Notes: generated by a model not told the origin, from the sequence alone. DNA of 64,000 bases from Candidatus Roizmanbacteria bacterium UBA1450 (GCA_002329205.1 DCTC01000002.1:124001-188000), one strand, 5' to 3'; numbered from the stretch's first letter, positions 35,006 through 43,903 are shown. Program-made: numbers and translations.

Positions 35006-38000
35006 TCACTGCCAGGCTTCGCAGATCATTCTGAAATCACACCGTGCACACCACGGACCGGTGCGTGCCGGGAACTCTCCCATGCGGATTTTATCAGCAA
35101 TCTCTCTGACTTTCAGCTTCACATCGTGAATATCTTCTTCGTTTCTTGTAACCGTTACCTTTTCACGATGGGCGAGATAGTAGAAGGAAAGGTTAATTTT
35201 TTCTATCGGCTTGCGATACAATCCGTAGTCATTTGCAGCCATCGCGTATATGGCAAGCTGCATATCTTTTTTCAGTTTCTTTTCATCAGGCATGTTGCCG
35301 GTCTTGTAATCAATAATTTCGATCGCACCGTCTCCTTTCACGTCCACACGATCGATTTTGCCTGTGAGGAATACATCACTTCCGACTTTGATTTTAAATA
35401 GCTTTTCCAGATCCATGACGGCTATCTCCGGTGTATGGAATGAATGAAAATAATTTTCGAGCATCTGGCGGGCTTCCTCTTTCTGTTTTTTCTGTTCTTC
35501 CCGCGAACCGTACCCCACCGGGATCCATGATGCCTCAAGCAGGTTCAATAGATGAGTCAGTCCGATTTCTTTATCAGTTGTGAAGGTCTGATAGAACTTT
35601 TGCAATGCATTGTGCACCGAACTTCCGAACGAAGCTGCTGCATGTGGTCCGGTCGGGATTTTCAATACATACTGGTATTTGTATTTCAGAGGGCAAAGCT
35701 CATAGGTATTGATCTGACTGTATGATAGATTTTTGACTTCAGTCGGGATCGGCATCGGAGGATCCTCTTGTTTTTTTTTGAAATCAAATATTGATAACTG
35801 TTCCTTCTGTTCTGTCTGTTTCGCTGATTTTCCGGCGACCTTATCTTCACCGATTGTCTCTGCTACAAAGGGTGAAATTCGCTGTTTTCTGACACCTTCG
35901 CCGTATATTTCTGAAGCTGATAAAAAGAGTCGATCCTTTGCCCGTGTGATACCGACATAGAAAAGACGACGTTCTTCCTGAATATGATAATCACCGCTTG
36001 GCATAGTTTCTTTGATCAGAGCCTCCGGTATCGGGATCTGTTCTCGTCTGCGGCGGGTGGGGAAGCGACCGTTTATAAGATTAGGGAGAAAAACGACGGG
36101 AAACTCCAGTCCTTTGGCGCCGTGTACTGTGAGAATATTCACCGCGTTAGTTTGTACTGCATCAGACTCGGATGCCAGAGGTGATTCACCCATCTCAAGA
36201 CTCATATTGATATACTCGACAGCGGCAAATACAGAGCTATCCTCAATCTCATTCTCCATACTCTTGAGTTTCTGGAAAAATTTTGTGATATTGAGCGTTT
36301 TGCGTTGGTCATATTCATTATCGGGGTTACTTAATTTTTTGAGGTATTCGGTATCTTCCAGGAACTGGAACACGATCTCACCGGCTGAATCTTTGCCAAG
36401 CCTGGTCAGGTGCTTCTTAATCATTGAAATGATAGAAATGAGTTTTTCTTTGGTTTCGTCTTTTACGAGAGGCAAATGCTCGCGGTAGACCTCAAATTCC
36501 TCACGCCACCACTCTTCATGGAAAAAGGAGAGTGCAACCTCAAGGGATTGAAAAAGGGAAAGTGATGTTTTTTTTGCAAATGAAAGATAGAGCACTAAAT
36601 CCTGTTCGTCAATCGAAAAGTGTTCCATAGAAAGCACTCGATAGAGAGAGACGGTATCATTCAGATCGGAGAGCACCTGGAGATAGGCGATCAGATCTTT
36701 TACTTCAGGTTGCTTAAAAAGAGTTCCCGGTCCTAAAAATTGGAACGGAATACCTTCACGTTTCAGAGCATTGATGATCGGATCGCTATGATTATTGGCT
36801 CTCACGAGGATGGCAAAATCCTGAAAGGTATATTTCTTATCTTTTATAAAGTCTGCTATCCGCTCTGCAATCCAATCAGCCTCATGATCGCCGTGTGCAA
36901 ACAGTTCAAACTGTACTGCATCTTTGATATCTTTCTTGTGGCCGACGAGTTCCTTTGAAATACCGAGTTTACTTTCGAGCGTATCAGGATTGTTGTTCTG
37001 TATGAGATGATAGGCATGATCCAGTACAGTTTGGTTGGATCGGTAGTTATCCAGAAGACTGATTTGCTTTGCTTTTGGGTAGTCCTCCATGAAGGTCATG
37101 ATGTTTGAGACCGAGGCACCCCGGAATTTGTAGATCGCCTGAGAATCATCTCCGACGACGGTCAGGTTCGGATTGGTTTTTATGGGACAGAGGAGCTTGA
37201 TGAGCTCATACTGTGCGATATTGGTATCCTGGAACTCATCAACCAGCACGTATTTAAATTTTTGCTGATACTGCTTCAGTACGTTTGGCCTTTCACGGAA
37301 GAGTTTGATCAAATAGTAAATGAGATCGTCAAAATCCATGACATCGTGTTCGGTTTTCAGTTGTTGATATTTACTATATGCTTCAGAAAGCTCTTTATAT
37401 TGTTCTATCTCTTCAATGCTTATATTTTGTTCCGTTGTCATCCCAGGCTTGACCTGGGATCCAGTTTTTTTGTTCCTGGATTTCGGATCATCCGCCAACT
37501 GGCGGACGGAATGACAATATGTCGAACGTTTTTTTACCCACGTTGCATAGTCGTCGGGAGAAATGTCTTCATCATGCAGACGGGAAAAATGCTGCAAAAG
37601 CCCCTCGACAAATTTAGTCGGATTGCTGACAGGTCGGTAGTACTTGAGATTGAGATGAAACAGGTTCTTTTTTAGAAACAGGATTGACTGTGCCTGTGTC
37701 ATCAGATCATAGGCAGGATTGAGGCCGAGATGATAGATATCATCGCGCAGGATTTCATCGGCAAACTTGTGAAATGTCGAGATCCACATCTGAAAATATC
37801 CGTACGGCATAGCGCGGTCAACACGTTCTTCCATCTCATACGCGGCTTTGTCCGTGAAGGTCAGACAGAGAATTTCTTCGGGCTTTGCATGCTCATGTTT
37901 GATGAGATACTTTATCTTTTCGACAAGGGTAGTAGTTTTACCAGTACCTGCCCCGGCCACTATAAGAAGAGGGCCCTTGTGATATTCGACAGCCTGCTGT

Positions 38001-38044
38001 TGCGATGTATTCAGTTTGACCGTATCATTTTCCATAGTGGTCAC
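35006..38044 (-). CDS. UvrD-type helicase fused to a PD-(D/E)XK Fe-S nuclease
   Basis: 1012 residues. The N-terminal two thirds are an SF1A helicase: Q motif, Walker A (GAGTGKTTT, 31-39), VDEFQDTN, GDDSQAIYKFRGA, TVHGAKGLEFPVVF and FYVGITRAKDR. The C-terminal third is a RecB/AddB-type nuclease with GKIDRVD (D898) and IDYKTG. Four cysteines (C784, C999, C1002, C1008) match the AddB iron-sulphur staple. It probably processes double-strand breaks as a single polypeptide. Residues 177-203 (CHSVRQLADD...GMTT) are encoded by an inserted palindromic element. Confidence 0.93.
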   Translation of the reverse strand: MTTMENDTVKLNTSQQQAVEYHKGPLLIVAGAGTGKTTTLVEKIKYLIKHEHAKPEEILCLTFTDKAAYEMEERVDRAMPYGYFQMWISTFHKFADEILRDDIYHLGLNPAYDLMTQAQSILFLKKNLFHLNLKYYRPVSNPTKFVEGLLQHFSRLHDEDISPDDYATWVKKRSTYCHSVRQLADDPKSRNKKTGSQVKPGMTTEQNISIEEIEQYKELSEAYSKYQQLKTEHDVMDFDDLIYYLIKLFRERPNVLKQYQQKFKYVLVDEFQDTNIAQYELIKLLCPIKTNPNLTVVGDDSQAIYKFRGASVSNIMTFMEDYPKAKQISLLDNYRSNQTVLDHAYHLIQNNNPDTLESKLGISKELVGHKKDIKDAVQFELFAHGDHEADWIAERIADFIKDKKYTFQDFAILVRANNHSDPIINALKREGIPFQFLGPGTLFKQPEVKDLIAYLQVLSDLNDTVSLYRVLSMEHFSIDEQDLVLYLSFAKKTSLSLFQSLEVALSFFHEEWWREEFEVYREHLPLVKDETKEKLISIISMIKKHLTRLGKDSAGEIVFQFLEDTEYLKKLSNPDNEYDQRKTLNITKFFQKLKSMENEIEDSSVFAAVEYINMSLEMGESPLASESDAVQTNAVNILTVHGAKGLEFPVVFLPNLINGRFPTRRRREQIPIPEALIKETMPSGDYHIQEERRLFYVGITRAKDRLFLSASEIYGEGVRKQRISPFVAETIGEDKVAGKSAKQTEQKEQLSIFDFKKKQEDPPMPIPTEVKNLSYSQINTYELCPLKYKYQYVLKIPTGPHAAASFGSSVHNALQKFYQTFTTDKEIGLTHLLNLLEASWIPVGYGSREEQKKQKEEARQMLENYFHSFHTPEIAVMDLEKLFKIKVGSDVFLTGKIDRVDVKGDGAIEIIDYKTGNMPDEKKLKKDMQLAIYAMAANDYGLYRKPIEKINLSFYYLAHREKVTVTRNEEDIHDVKLKVREIADKIRMGEFPARTGPWCARCDFRMICEAWQ
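37437..37515 (-). repeat. Composite 79-bp palindromic element inside the helicase gene
   Basis: Read along the gene: a 40-bp unit (37515-37476, GTCATTCCG...AATCCAG), an 11-bp spacer and a 28-bp unit (37464-37437, CTGGATCCCAGG...GGGATGAC). It is the sister of the element at 34536-34614. Both begin at the second base of a TGT cysteine codon and encode C-H-(A/S)-V-R-Q-L-A-D-D. Confidence 0.88.
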
Positions 38045-38118
38045 ATTGTAGCACTAGAGTTTGGATAAATACAGACCCTCTTTATATATACATATATTAA
38101 AAAGTATTCATTTTTCTC

Positions 38119-38197
38119 TTGACTTTTATGGGAATACTTTATATTATTGGCCTTACGTAAGTATACCTCTTGTATTTTCTGTGGTATCATTTATAAT
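38119..38197 (+). promoter_or_regulatory. Putative promoters of tuf
   Basis: The 200-bp gap before tuf holds two candidates: TTGACT (38119-38124), 17 bp, TATTAT (38142-38147); and TTGTAT (38170-38175), 16 bp, TATAAT (38192-38197). The second would give a leader of about 40 nt. This is the only sizeable gap before the tuf-rpsJ pair, fitting strong transcription. Confidence 0.45.
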
Positions 38198-38244
38198 AAT
38201 CTTTTGGCAGCTATTTATTTATCAATTGTTAATTATACATACCT

Positions 38245-39429
38245 ATGGCACAGGGCACATTTCAGAGAAATAAACCCCATCTTAACATCGGTACCATTGG
38301 TCACGTAGACCATGGAAAAACTACCACCACTTCAGCAATTCATCACGTCCTTTCACAGAAAGGTCTTGCAAAGGATATGAAGTATGAAGAAATTGATAAA
38401 GCTCCAGAAGAGAAAGCACGCGGAGTTACCATTAATATTCATCATTCAGAATACGAAACAGAAAAAAGACATTATGCACACATTGATGCCCCTGGTCATG
38501 CAGACTACATCAAAAACATGATCACCGGAGCAGCCCAGATGGATGGTGCAATTCTTGTTGTATCAGCTCCTGATGGTCCTATGCCTCAGACTCGAGAACA
38601 CATTCTTCTTGCACGACAGGTGAACGTTCCTGCAATCGTTGTATACCTCAATAAAATTGACATGGTACAGGATCAGGAAATTGTCGACCTCGTCGAAATG
38701 GAAGTCCGTGATCTTCTCAAAAAATATGAATATCCAGGAGATGAAGTACCCGTTATCCGCGGTTCTTCACTCAAAGCTCTTGAAGATGATGCAGAAGCAG
38801 TCAAAGCAATTGAAGATCTTATGGCTGCAGTTGACGAATACGTTCCGGAACCGACACGTGATACAGATAAACCATTCCTTATGCCAGTTGAAGACGTTTT
38901 CACCATTCAAGGTCGAGGAACAGTTGTCACAGGCCGTGTCGAACGCGGAATCCTTAAAGTCAACGAAGAAATCGAAATTGTCGGACTCAAAGACAGCACA
39001 AAGACTGTTGTTACCGGAATCGAAATGTTCCGCAAAACACTTGACGAAGCACGCGCAGGAGACAACACAGGTCTTCTTCTTCGAGGAGTCGAAAAAGAAG
39101 ATGTCGAACGCGGACAAGTTATCGCAAAACCAGGTTCAGTCAAACCTCACACAGAGTTTGAAGCTGAAATCTATGTTCTTAAGAAAGAAGAAGGCGGAAG
39201 ACACACACCATTCTTCAAAGGATACCGACCTCAGTTCTACATCCGTACAACTGATGTAACCGGAGAAGTCAAACTCCCAGAAGGAGTAGAAATGGTTATG
39301 CCTGGTGACAACATTAAAATTGAAGCAACTCTTATTGCACCTATTGCTCTTGAAGAAGGTCTTAAATTCGCAATCCGCGAAGGTGGACACACAGTCGGAG
39401 CTGGTGTTGTTACTAAAGTCATCAAATAA
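38245..39429 (+). CDS. tuf: Elongation factor Tu
   Basis: 394 residues; carries aminoacyl-tRNA to the ribosome as a GTP complex. G motifs GHVDHGKTTTT, DAPGHADY, NKIDMV and GSSLKAL are intact, and domains II and III are complete. Codons are clearly more biased than in neighbouring genes (repeated GAA, CTT, CGA), as expected for a very highly expressed gene. fusA, rpsL and rpsG, often upstream, are absent; the helicase gene lies there, divergent. Confidence 0.98.
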   Translation: MAQGTFQRNKPHLNIGTIGHVDHGKTTTTSAIHHVLSQKGLAKDMKYEEIDKAPEEKARGVTINIHHSEYETEKRHYAHIDAPGHADYIKNMITGAAQMDGAILVVSAPDGPMPQTREHILLARQVNVPAIVVYLNKIDMVQDQEIVDLVEMEVRDLLKKYEYPGDEVPVIRGSSLKALEDDAEAVKAIEDLMAAVDEYVPEPTRDTDKPFLMPVEDVFTIQGRGTVVTGRVERGILKVNEEIEIVGLKDSTKTVVTGIEMFRKTLDEARAGDNTGLLLRGVEKEDVERGQVIAKPGSVKPHTEFEAEIYVLKKEEGGRHTPFFKGYRPQFYIRTTDVTGEVKLPEGVEMVMPGDNIKIEATLIAPIALEEGLKFAIREGGHTVGAGVVTKVIK

Positions 39430-39443
39430 ACAATTACCTAATA

Positions 39444-39462
39444 GGCGGCCCTACGGGCCGCC
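39444..39462 (+). terminator. Hairpin between tuf and rpsJ
   Basis: A perfect 8-bp stem, GGCGGCCC / GGGCCGCC, with a TAC loop, 15 bp after the tuf stop. There is no T run after it, so it may be a partial terminator or an mRNA-stabilising/processing stem that tunes tuf against downstream genes. Confidence 0.55.
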
Positions 39463-39495
39463 TGTTAGTTCCAGTTAATCTTTGCACTTTTAAAT

Positions 39496-39804
39496 ATGCC
39501 TAAAGGAAGAATCAGAATACGACTCAAATCTTATGATCATCGCCTGATCGATGAGACTTGTCAAAAGCTTGTTGATACTGCTATAAAGACAGGTGCATCC
39601 ATCATAGGACCTATTCCTTTGCCCACACGAAAGGAAGTGTATGTCGTAAATAAATCACCCTTTACAGACAAGGATGCAAGAGAACACTTTGGGCTTAAGA
39701 TCCATAAACGTCTTCTTGATATTGTCAATCCCACCAATCAGACAATTGATTCCTTGATGCATCTTGAACTCCCTGCAGGAGTTGAGGTAGCAGTAAAAAT
39801 GTAA
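39496..39804 (+). CDS. rpsJ: Ribosomal protein uS10
   Basis: 102 residues; 30S head protein, also NusE in antitermination. Core signatures are IRLKSYDHRLID, GPIPLPTRKE and EHFGLKIHKRLLDI. It opens the ribosomal cluster but is separated from rplC by 374 bp with terminator-like and promoter signals, so it probably belongs to the tuf transcript rather than the main operon. Confidence 0.97.
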   Translation: MPKGRIRIRLKSYDHRLIDETCQKLVDTAIKTGASIIGPIPLPTRKEVYVVNKSPFTDKDAREHFGLKIHKRLLDIVNPTNQTIDSLMHLELPAGVEVAVKM

Positions 39805-39842
39805 GAGAGGGTTAGGTCGTGTACAACTGTACAAATGCAAAA

Positions 39843-39876
39843 CTCCAAGAGTCTTTCTTTTGGAGATTTTCATTTT
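39843..39876 (+). terminator. Terminator-like stem after rpsJ
   Basis: CTCCAA (39843-39848) pairs with TTGGAG (39860-39865), followed by the T-rich ATTTTCATTTT. A modest stem, but well placed 38 bp after the rpsJ stop. Confidence 0.5.
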
Positions 39877-39972
39877 GACAATTGGACCATAGAAATAGCG
39901 GAAACGTAATGTAAGAAAAAGGTACGAAAAGAATGGATTGTTTAAAAACGCTTAATCCAGAGCAAATATAGC

Positions 39973-40001
39973 TTGAACTAAGCGTAACTATAGTATATAA
40001 T
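39973..40001 (+). promoter_or_regulatory. Promoter of the rplC operon
   Basis: TTGAAC (39973-39978), exactly 17 bp, TATAAT (39996-40001). The best-spaced promoter in the window. Transcription would begin near 40008, giving a leader of about 170 nt before rplC. Confidence 0.65.
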
Positions 40002-40024
40002 TCTAGTCACATGCAATTGTTAAT

Positions 40025-40104
40025 GGTTAGTAAGAAATACTATTATTTCTAATTTAACCAGATTGAAGCCTGATAGAGAGGCCCCAATCTGGGGTCTTTT
40101 TTTT
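40025..40104 (+). promoter_or_regulatory. Attenuator-like leader of rplC
   Basis: Hairpin 1 pairs GGTTA (40025-40029) with TAACC (40055-40059) and AGAAATA (40033-40039) with TATTTCT (40044-40050). A terminator stem GGCCCCA / TGGGGTC (40080-40096) is followed by eight T (40097-40104). CCAGATTG (40058-40065) is also perfectly complementary to CAATCTGG (40085-40092). That pairing would disrupt both other stems, so the leader can form mutually exclusive structures. rplC starts 74 bp later. The rest of the 39805-40178 gap is AT-rich and shows no gene. Confidence 0.6.
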
Positions 40105-40178
40105 GTAAAGAGTTTTACATACATAAAGAATACAAACATTATTATCTATTAACTTTTAACTATTAACTAATAATAAAA

Positions 40179-40862
40179 ATGGCAGGTTTTATAATCGGAG
40201 AAAAAACCACTCAATCACAAATGTTTACACCTGAAGGTGATATGGTCCCTGTAACCGTGATCAGTACTTCTCCCTGTTTTGTCGTCGGTATTTTTACCCC
40301 TGAGCAAAATGGCTATGCAGCCGTCAAACTCGGATTTGGTACCAAAAAAAATATCGCCAAACCAGTAGAAGGACAATTAAAAAAAGCGGGGATCAAAACC
40401 CCGCTTCGCTTTTTAAAAGAGATACGGGTTGATTTGAGTAAAGGCGGCGTAACATTTATTGATGAAGAAGGTAAAAAAGGGATACAAATAGGTGAACAAA
40501 AATTATTTGTAGGTGATGAAATAAAACCGGAGGTTGTATTTAAAGAAGGTGATGTTGTCGATGTTTCCGGTACGTCAAAAGGAAAAGGATTTCAAGGAGT
40601 TGTCCGAAGACACAATTTCCGCGGAGGACCCAAAACACACGGTCAGTCTGACAGACTTCGTGCTCCGGGATCGATCGGTTCTACTACGACTCCGGGTCGT
40701 GTTTTCAAAGGTCAGCGTATGGCAGGACAGATGGGCGGAGACCGAATAACGGTACAGAATCTGAAGGTCTTGAGTATCGGAGAAGGGACAGTTACTGTTA
40801 AAGGTCTGATTCCCGGATACAAGGGCAGCATGATCGAAATGCGTACGAAAGATATTTCATAA
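40179..40862 (+). CDS. rplC: Ribosomal protein uL3
   Basis: 227 residues; binds 23S rRNA near the peptidyl transferase centre and the factor site. The conserved loop GKGFQGVVRRHNFRGG then THGQSD is present, including the glutamine that is often methylated. First gene of the main ribosomal operon, preceded by its own promoter and attenuator-like leader. About 15 residues longer than usual. Confidence 0.97.
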   Translation: MAGFIIGEKTTQSQMFTPEGDMVPVTVISTSPCFVVGIFTPEQNGYAAVKLGFGTKKNIAKPVEGQLKKAGIKTPLRFLKEIRVDLSKGGVTFIDEEGKKGIQIGEQKLFVGDEIKPEVVFKEGDVVDVSGTSKGKGFQGVVRRHNFRGGPKTHGQSDRLRAPGSIGSTTTPGRVFKGQRMAGQMGGDRITVQNLKVLSIGEGTVTVKGLIPGYKGSMIEMRTKDIS

Positions 40863-40873
40863 TTATTATAGAC

Positions 40874-41560
40874 ATGGTACAAACTAAAGCAAAAAAAGAA
40901 GTAAAAAAAACTGCAAAGCTAGAAGCTCCGGTTTTCTCCATTGACGGAAAAAATGCCGGTACTGAAGTCCTACCTGCAGAAATTTTCGGACAGGAACAAA
41001 ATCCGCAGCTTATTGCTCAATATGTTCGTGTATACCTGGCAAATCAGCGTCAAGGAAATGCTTCCGCGCAGACACGTGCAGAAGTAACCGGTACAACTCA
41101 AAAAGTATACAGACAGAAAGGTACAGGACGTGCACGACACGGTGCAGCAAAAGCAAATCTGTTCCGTGGAGGAGGAGTCACATTTGGACCTCTTGTCCGT
41201 GATTTTTCATTGTCCATGAATAAAAAACAGAAAAAACAAGCATTGTTTATATCATTGAGTCAGAAAGCAAAAGACAGCAATGTAAAAGTGCTTGATACCA
41301 AAACTTTTAGTGACGAACCGAAAACCAAAACAGTATCAAACGCAATGAAAGCAATGAAGATGCAAGGGAAAATCCTGGTAGTTATGCCGAAGGTTGAAAA
41401 AAATTCATTCATACTTTCGACACGAAATATTCAAAACATAGATATCGTACAGGCGACAACAATCAATGCATATGAAGTAATGAATCATAATGAGATTATC
41501 TTTGTCAATGATGCAGTCCAAGTATTAACAGATCATTTTTTAAAAAATGAAAATAACTAA
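40874..41560 (+). CDS. rplD: Ribosomal protein uL4
   Basis: 228 residues; lines the exit tunnel and in some bacteria represses its own operon. KVYRQKGTGRARHGAAKANLF marks the tunnel loop. A Lys-rich N-terminal extension of about 15 residues precedes the usual start. In E. coli L4 controls the S10 leader; here it would be the natural candidate to act on the leader before rplC, though no sequence evidence ties it. Overlaps rplW by 14 bp. Confidence 0.96.
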   Translation: MVQTKAKKEVKKTAKLEAPVFSIDGKNAGTEVLPAEIFGQEQNPQLIAQYVRVYLANQRQGNASAQTRAEVTGTTQKVYRQKGTGRARHGAAKANLFRGGGVTFGPLVRDFSLSMNKKQKKQALFISLSQKAKDSNVKVLDTKTFSDEPKTKTVSNAMKAMKMQGKILVVMPKVEKNSFILSTRNIQNIDIVQATTINAYEVMNHNEIIFVNDAVQVLTDHFLKNENN

Positions 41561-41837
41561 TATCATAAGTCGGCCATTGGTTACAGAGAAATCAACACAA
41601 CTTGCTCAAAGCAAAGTGTATCTTTTCGAAGTAAACAGCAACGCAAACAAGCATCAGGTAGCAAAAACTGTAGAAGAGCTTTTTAATGTGAAAGTAGCAA
41701 ATGTCCGCATATCCGTCCGTAAAGGTAAAGAAAAAAGAGTCGGACGCAAGATGGTAACCAAACAGTTGCCAGATATAAAAATTGCCTATGTCCGGTTGGC
41801 AGAAGGATCAATAGATCTTTTTCCGCAGGCAGCATAA
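41547..41837 (+). CDS. rplW: Ribosomal protein uL23
   Basis: 96 residues; at the tunnel exit, docking site for trigger factor and SRP. The motif IISRPLVTEKSTQLAQ and VKVANVRISVRKGKEKRVGR are typical. Starts inside the end of rplD, indicating translational coupling. Confidence 0.96.
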   Translation: MKITNIISRPLVTEKSTQLAQSKVYLFEVNSNANKHQVAKTVEELFNVKVANVRISVRKGKEKRVGRKMVTKQLPDIKIAYVRLAEGSIDLFPQAA

Positions 41838-41840
41838 ATG

Positions 41841-41876
41841 AGCTAATAGCTTTTAGCTTATAGCTATTAGAAATTA
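41841..41876 (+). repeat. 36-bp intergenic palindromic repeat, copy 1
   Basis: AT-rich, with CTAATAGCT / AGCTATTAG as 9-bp arms. An identical 36-bp copy lies before rplR at 47586-47621. It fills the gap between rplW and rplB. Confidence 0.8.
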
Positions 41877-41887
41877 TTATTACAAAC

Positions 41888-42661
41888 ATGGCTAAAGTCG
41901 AAATTCCAGCAACACAGAAACCAGAAAAAAATCTCACCGAAATACTCAAAAAACATTCGGGACGAGATTCAAGTGGAAAAATTTCGGTACGCCATCAAGG
42001 TAAACGTCAAAAAAGATATTATCGAATTATTGATTTTAAACGAGATAAAAGAGATATTGAAGGAACGGTCCTTCGAATAGAATATGACCCGAACAGAAAT
42101 GCTGATATTGCTCTTATTGAATATAAAGATGGAGAACGAAGATATATTCTTCATCCTGCAAATCTGAATATCGGAGATACAGTTGTTGCTTCAGAAAAAG
42201 CAGAAATCACAGTAGGAAATGCGTTGCCTTTGGAAGCAATTCCTGTCGGGATCGAAGTTCACAATGTAGAACTGTATCCAAATCAGGGAGGAATTATGAT
42301 TCGAGGGGCAGGGACATTCGGTTCCGTTATTGCAAAAGACGGTCATTATGTCCATGTCAAACTGACATCAGGAGAAATTCGAAAATTTAACAAAGGATGC
42401 TGGGCAACAGTCGGACGAATGGGTAATATCGAACATAAAGATGAAGAAATCGGAAAAGCAGGACGAAAACGGCTTATGGGTATCCGTCCCACGGTCCGAG
42501 GAACCGCACAGAATCCCCGATCTCATCCCCACGGAGGCGGAGAAGGAAGATCCGGTGAAGGTATGCATGCCAAGACACCATGGGGTAAAAAAGCCCGCGG
42601 AGTCCGTACCCGAATCAAGAAAAAATGGAGTAATAAATTAATTGTTAAACGCCGCAAGTAA
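41888..42661 (+). CDS. rplB: Ribosomal protein uL2
   Basis: 257 residues; binds 23S rRNA and supports subunit association and peptide transfer. Motifs: YYRIIDFKRDK, ALPLEAIPVG and the catalytic-centre loop SHPHGGGEGR. The N-terminus lacks about 20 residues of the usual basic lead (YKPTSPGRR region). rpsS, normally next, is absent: rplV starts 5 bp after the stop. Confidence 0.97.
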   Translation: MAKVEIPATQKPEKNLTEILKKHSGRDSSGKISVRHQGKRQKRYYRIIDFKRDKRDIEGTVLRIEYDPNRNADIALIEYKDGERRYILHPANLNIGDTVVASEKAEITVGNALPLEAIPVGIEVHNVELYPNQGGIMIRGAGTFGSVIAKDGHYVHVKLTSGEIRKFNKGCWATVGRMGNIEHKDEEIGKAGRKRLMGIRPTVRGTAQNPRSHPHGGGEGRSGEGMHAKTPWGKKARGVRTRIKKKWSNKLIVKRRK

Positions 42662-42665
42662 TACA

Positions 42666-43226
42666 ATGGAATCATTGACATATCAACAAAATTTGAAAGT
42701 ATCACCAAAGAAAATGAGAATGATACGGGATAACATTTTCAAAATGTCTCCCCAGGAGGCACTTGCTTATCTCATGTATGCTCCGACAAAACCGGCAAAA
42801 ACGTATTATAAAGTTTTGAATTCAGCTATTCACAACGCTGTAAACACTTTAAAAGTGCAAGCTGATATGCTACAATTTAAGCTTTTGACAGTTGAAGAAG
42901 GAAGAAAGCTAAAAAGATTTAAAGCAGGCTCAAAAGGTATGGCTAAACCCATTGTGAGACGATACTCTCATGTGAAAGTCGTACTTGTTCAAAAGCCTCA
43001 GATTGAAAAGAGTACTAAAGTTGAAGAAAAAAAAGAAGTTAAGGCTGCTGCGGGGAAAAGCTCAAGCAAGCCGAAGAAAGAAACCAAAAAAGACGTAAAA
43101 ACTGAAAAAAAAGAAGCTGCAGTAACAAGCTCCAGCAAAGCTAAGACTGCCGCCGTTAAAAATACTGGTGAGTCAAAGAAAGAAGTTGCCGACAAAAGCG
43201 GATCGGTTGCTGACAGAAAAAAATAA
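42666..43226 (+). CDS. rplV: Ribosomal protein uL22 with Lys-rich tail
   Basis: 186 residues against about 110 normally. The core (1-115) holds LKVSPKKMRMIRD and the tunnel loop. The last 70 residues are a Lys/Ala/Ser/Glu-rich low-complexity tail. Part of it (KPKKETKKDVKTEKK) is clearly homologous to the tail of uS5 in this window. The ATG at 42666 is used; an earlier in-frame start would overlap rplB. Confidence 0.93.
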   Translation: MESLTYQQNLKVSPKKMRMIRDNIFKMSPQEALAYLMYAPTKPAKTYYKVLNSAIHNAVNTLKVQADMLQFKLLTVEEGRKLKRFKAGSKGMAKPIVRRYSHVKVVLVQKPQIEKSTKVEEKKEVKAAAGKSSSKPKKETKKDVKTEKKEAAVTSSSKAKTAAVKNTGESKKEVADKSGSVADRKK

Positions 43227-43246
43227 TTAGAAATTGAATTAATTAA

Positions 43247-43903
43247 ATGGGTCAAAAAGTACATCCACACGGTTTACGATTAGGAACGGTATATAACTGG
43301 TCATCACGATGGTATTTTTCCGATAAGAAAGCGTATCGAAATGCTATTCTTGAGGATGCAAGAATCCGTGAGGAACTGATGAAGAAATATAGCTATGCTG
43401 GCGTTACAGATGTTGTTATTGAGCGTGCTATTAAAAAGATAACTGTTGTTATTTATTCCGTGAAACCCGGTATGATCATCGGACGGGGTGGGAAGGGACT
43501 TGAAGACGTAAAAAAAATTATTGTTTCTTATTTGAAATCATATAACGAAGACAAGAAAAAGAGAAAAGAAACCAAGATCGAATTGAAGATTGAGCCTGTC
43601 AAGAAACCGTATGCAAATGCCTATTATGTAGCTCAAATGATTGCTGAAAAATTGGTTCGCAGTCTTCCGCATCGAGCTGTAGTTCATAGCACCATGTCAC
43701 GGGTTATGGAGACGGGAGCAAAAGGAGTTAAAATTCAGCTTGGCGGACGTATTGCTGGTGCTGAAATTTCCCGTTCAGAAAAATATTTTCAAGGTACGAT
43801 CCCGACATCCACTATTCGAGAGAAAGTGGAGTTCGCAAAATTTCCGGCTCTGACAAAGTCAGGATATGTCGGTGTAAAAGTTTGGATTTGTCACAATAGC
43901 TAA
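43247..43903 (+). CDS. rpsC: Ribosomal protein uS3
   Basis: 218 residues; at the mRNA entry site with helicase activity. MGQKVHPHGLRLG start, KH loop GMIIGRGGKGLEDV and the C-terminal LGGRIAGAEISRSE are complete. No Lys tail. Preceded by AATTAATTAA with no Shine-Dalgarno. Confidence 0.97.
   Translation: MGQKVHPHGLRLGTVYNWSSRWYFSDKKAYRNAILEDARIREELMKKYSYAGVTDVVIERAIKKITVVIYSVKPGMIIGRGGKGLEDVKKIIVSYLKSYNEDKKKRKETKIELKIEPVKKPYANAYYVAQMIAEKLVRSLPHRAVVHSTMSRVMETGAKGVKIQLGGRIAGAEISRSEKYFQGTIPTSTIREKVEFAKFPALTKSGYVGVKVWICHNS

Noticed and set aside
38639..39259. 206-codon open frame inside tuf
   Set aside because: A shadow of the strongly biased tuf codons in another frame, with no domain; EF-Tu itself is certain.
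39805..40178. A small protein gene between rpsJ and rplC
   Set aside because: Frames here are short, without family likeness, and the hairpins and promoter explain the region better.
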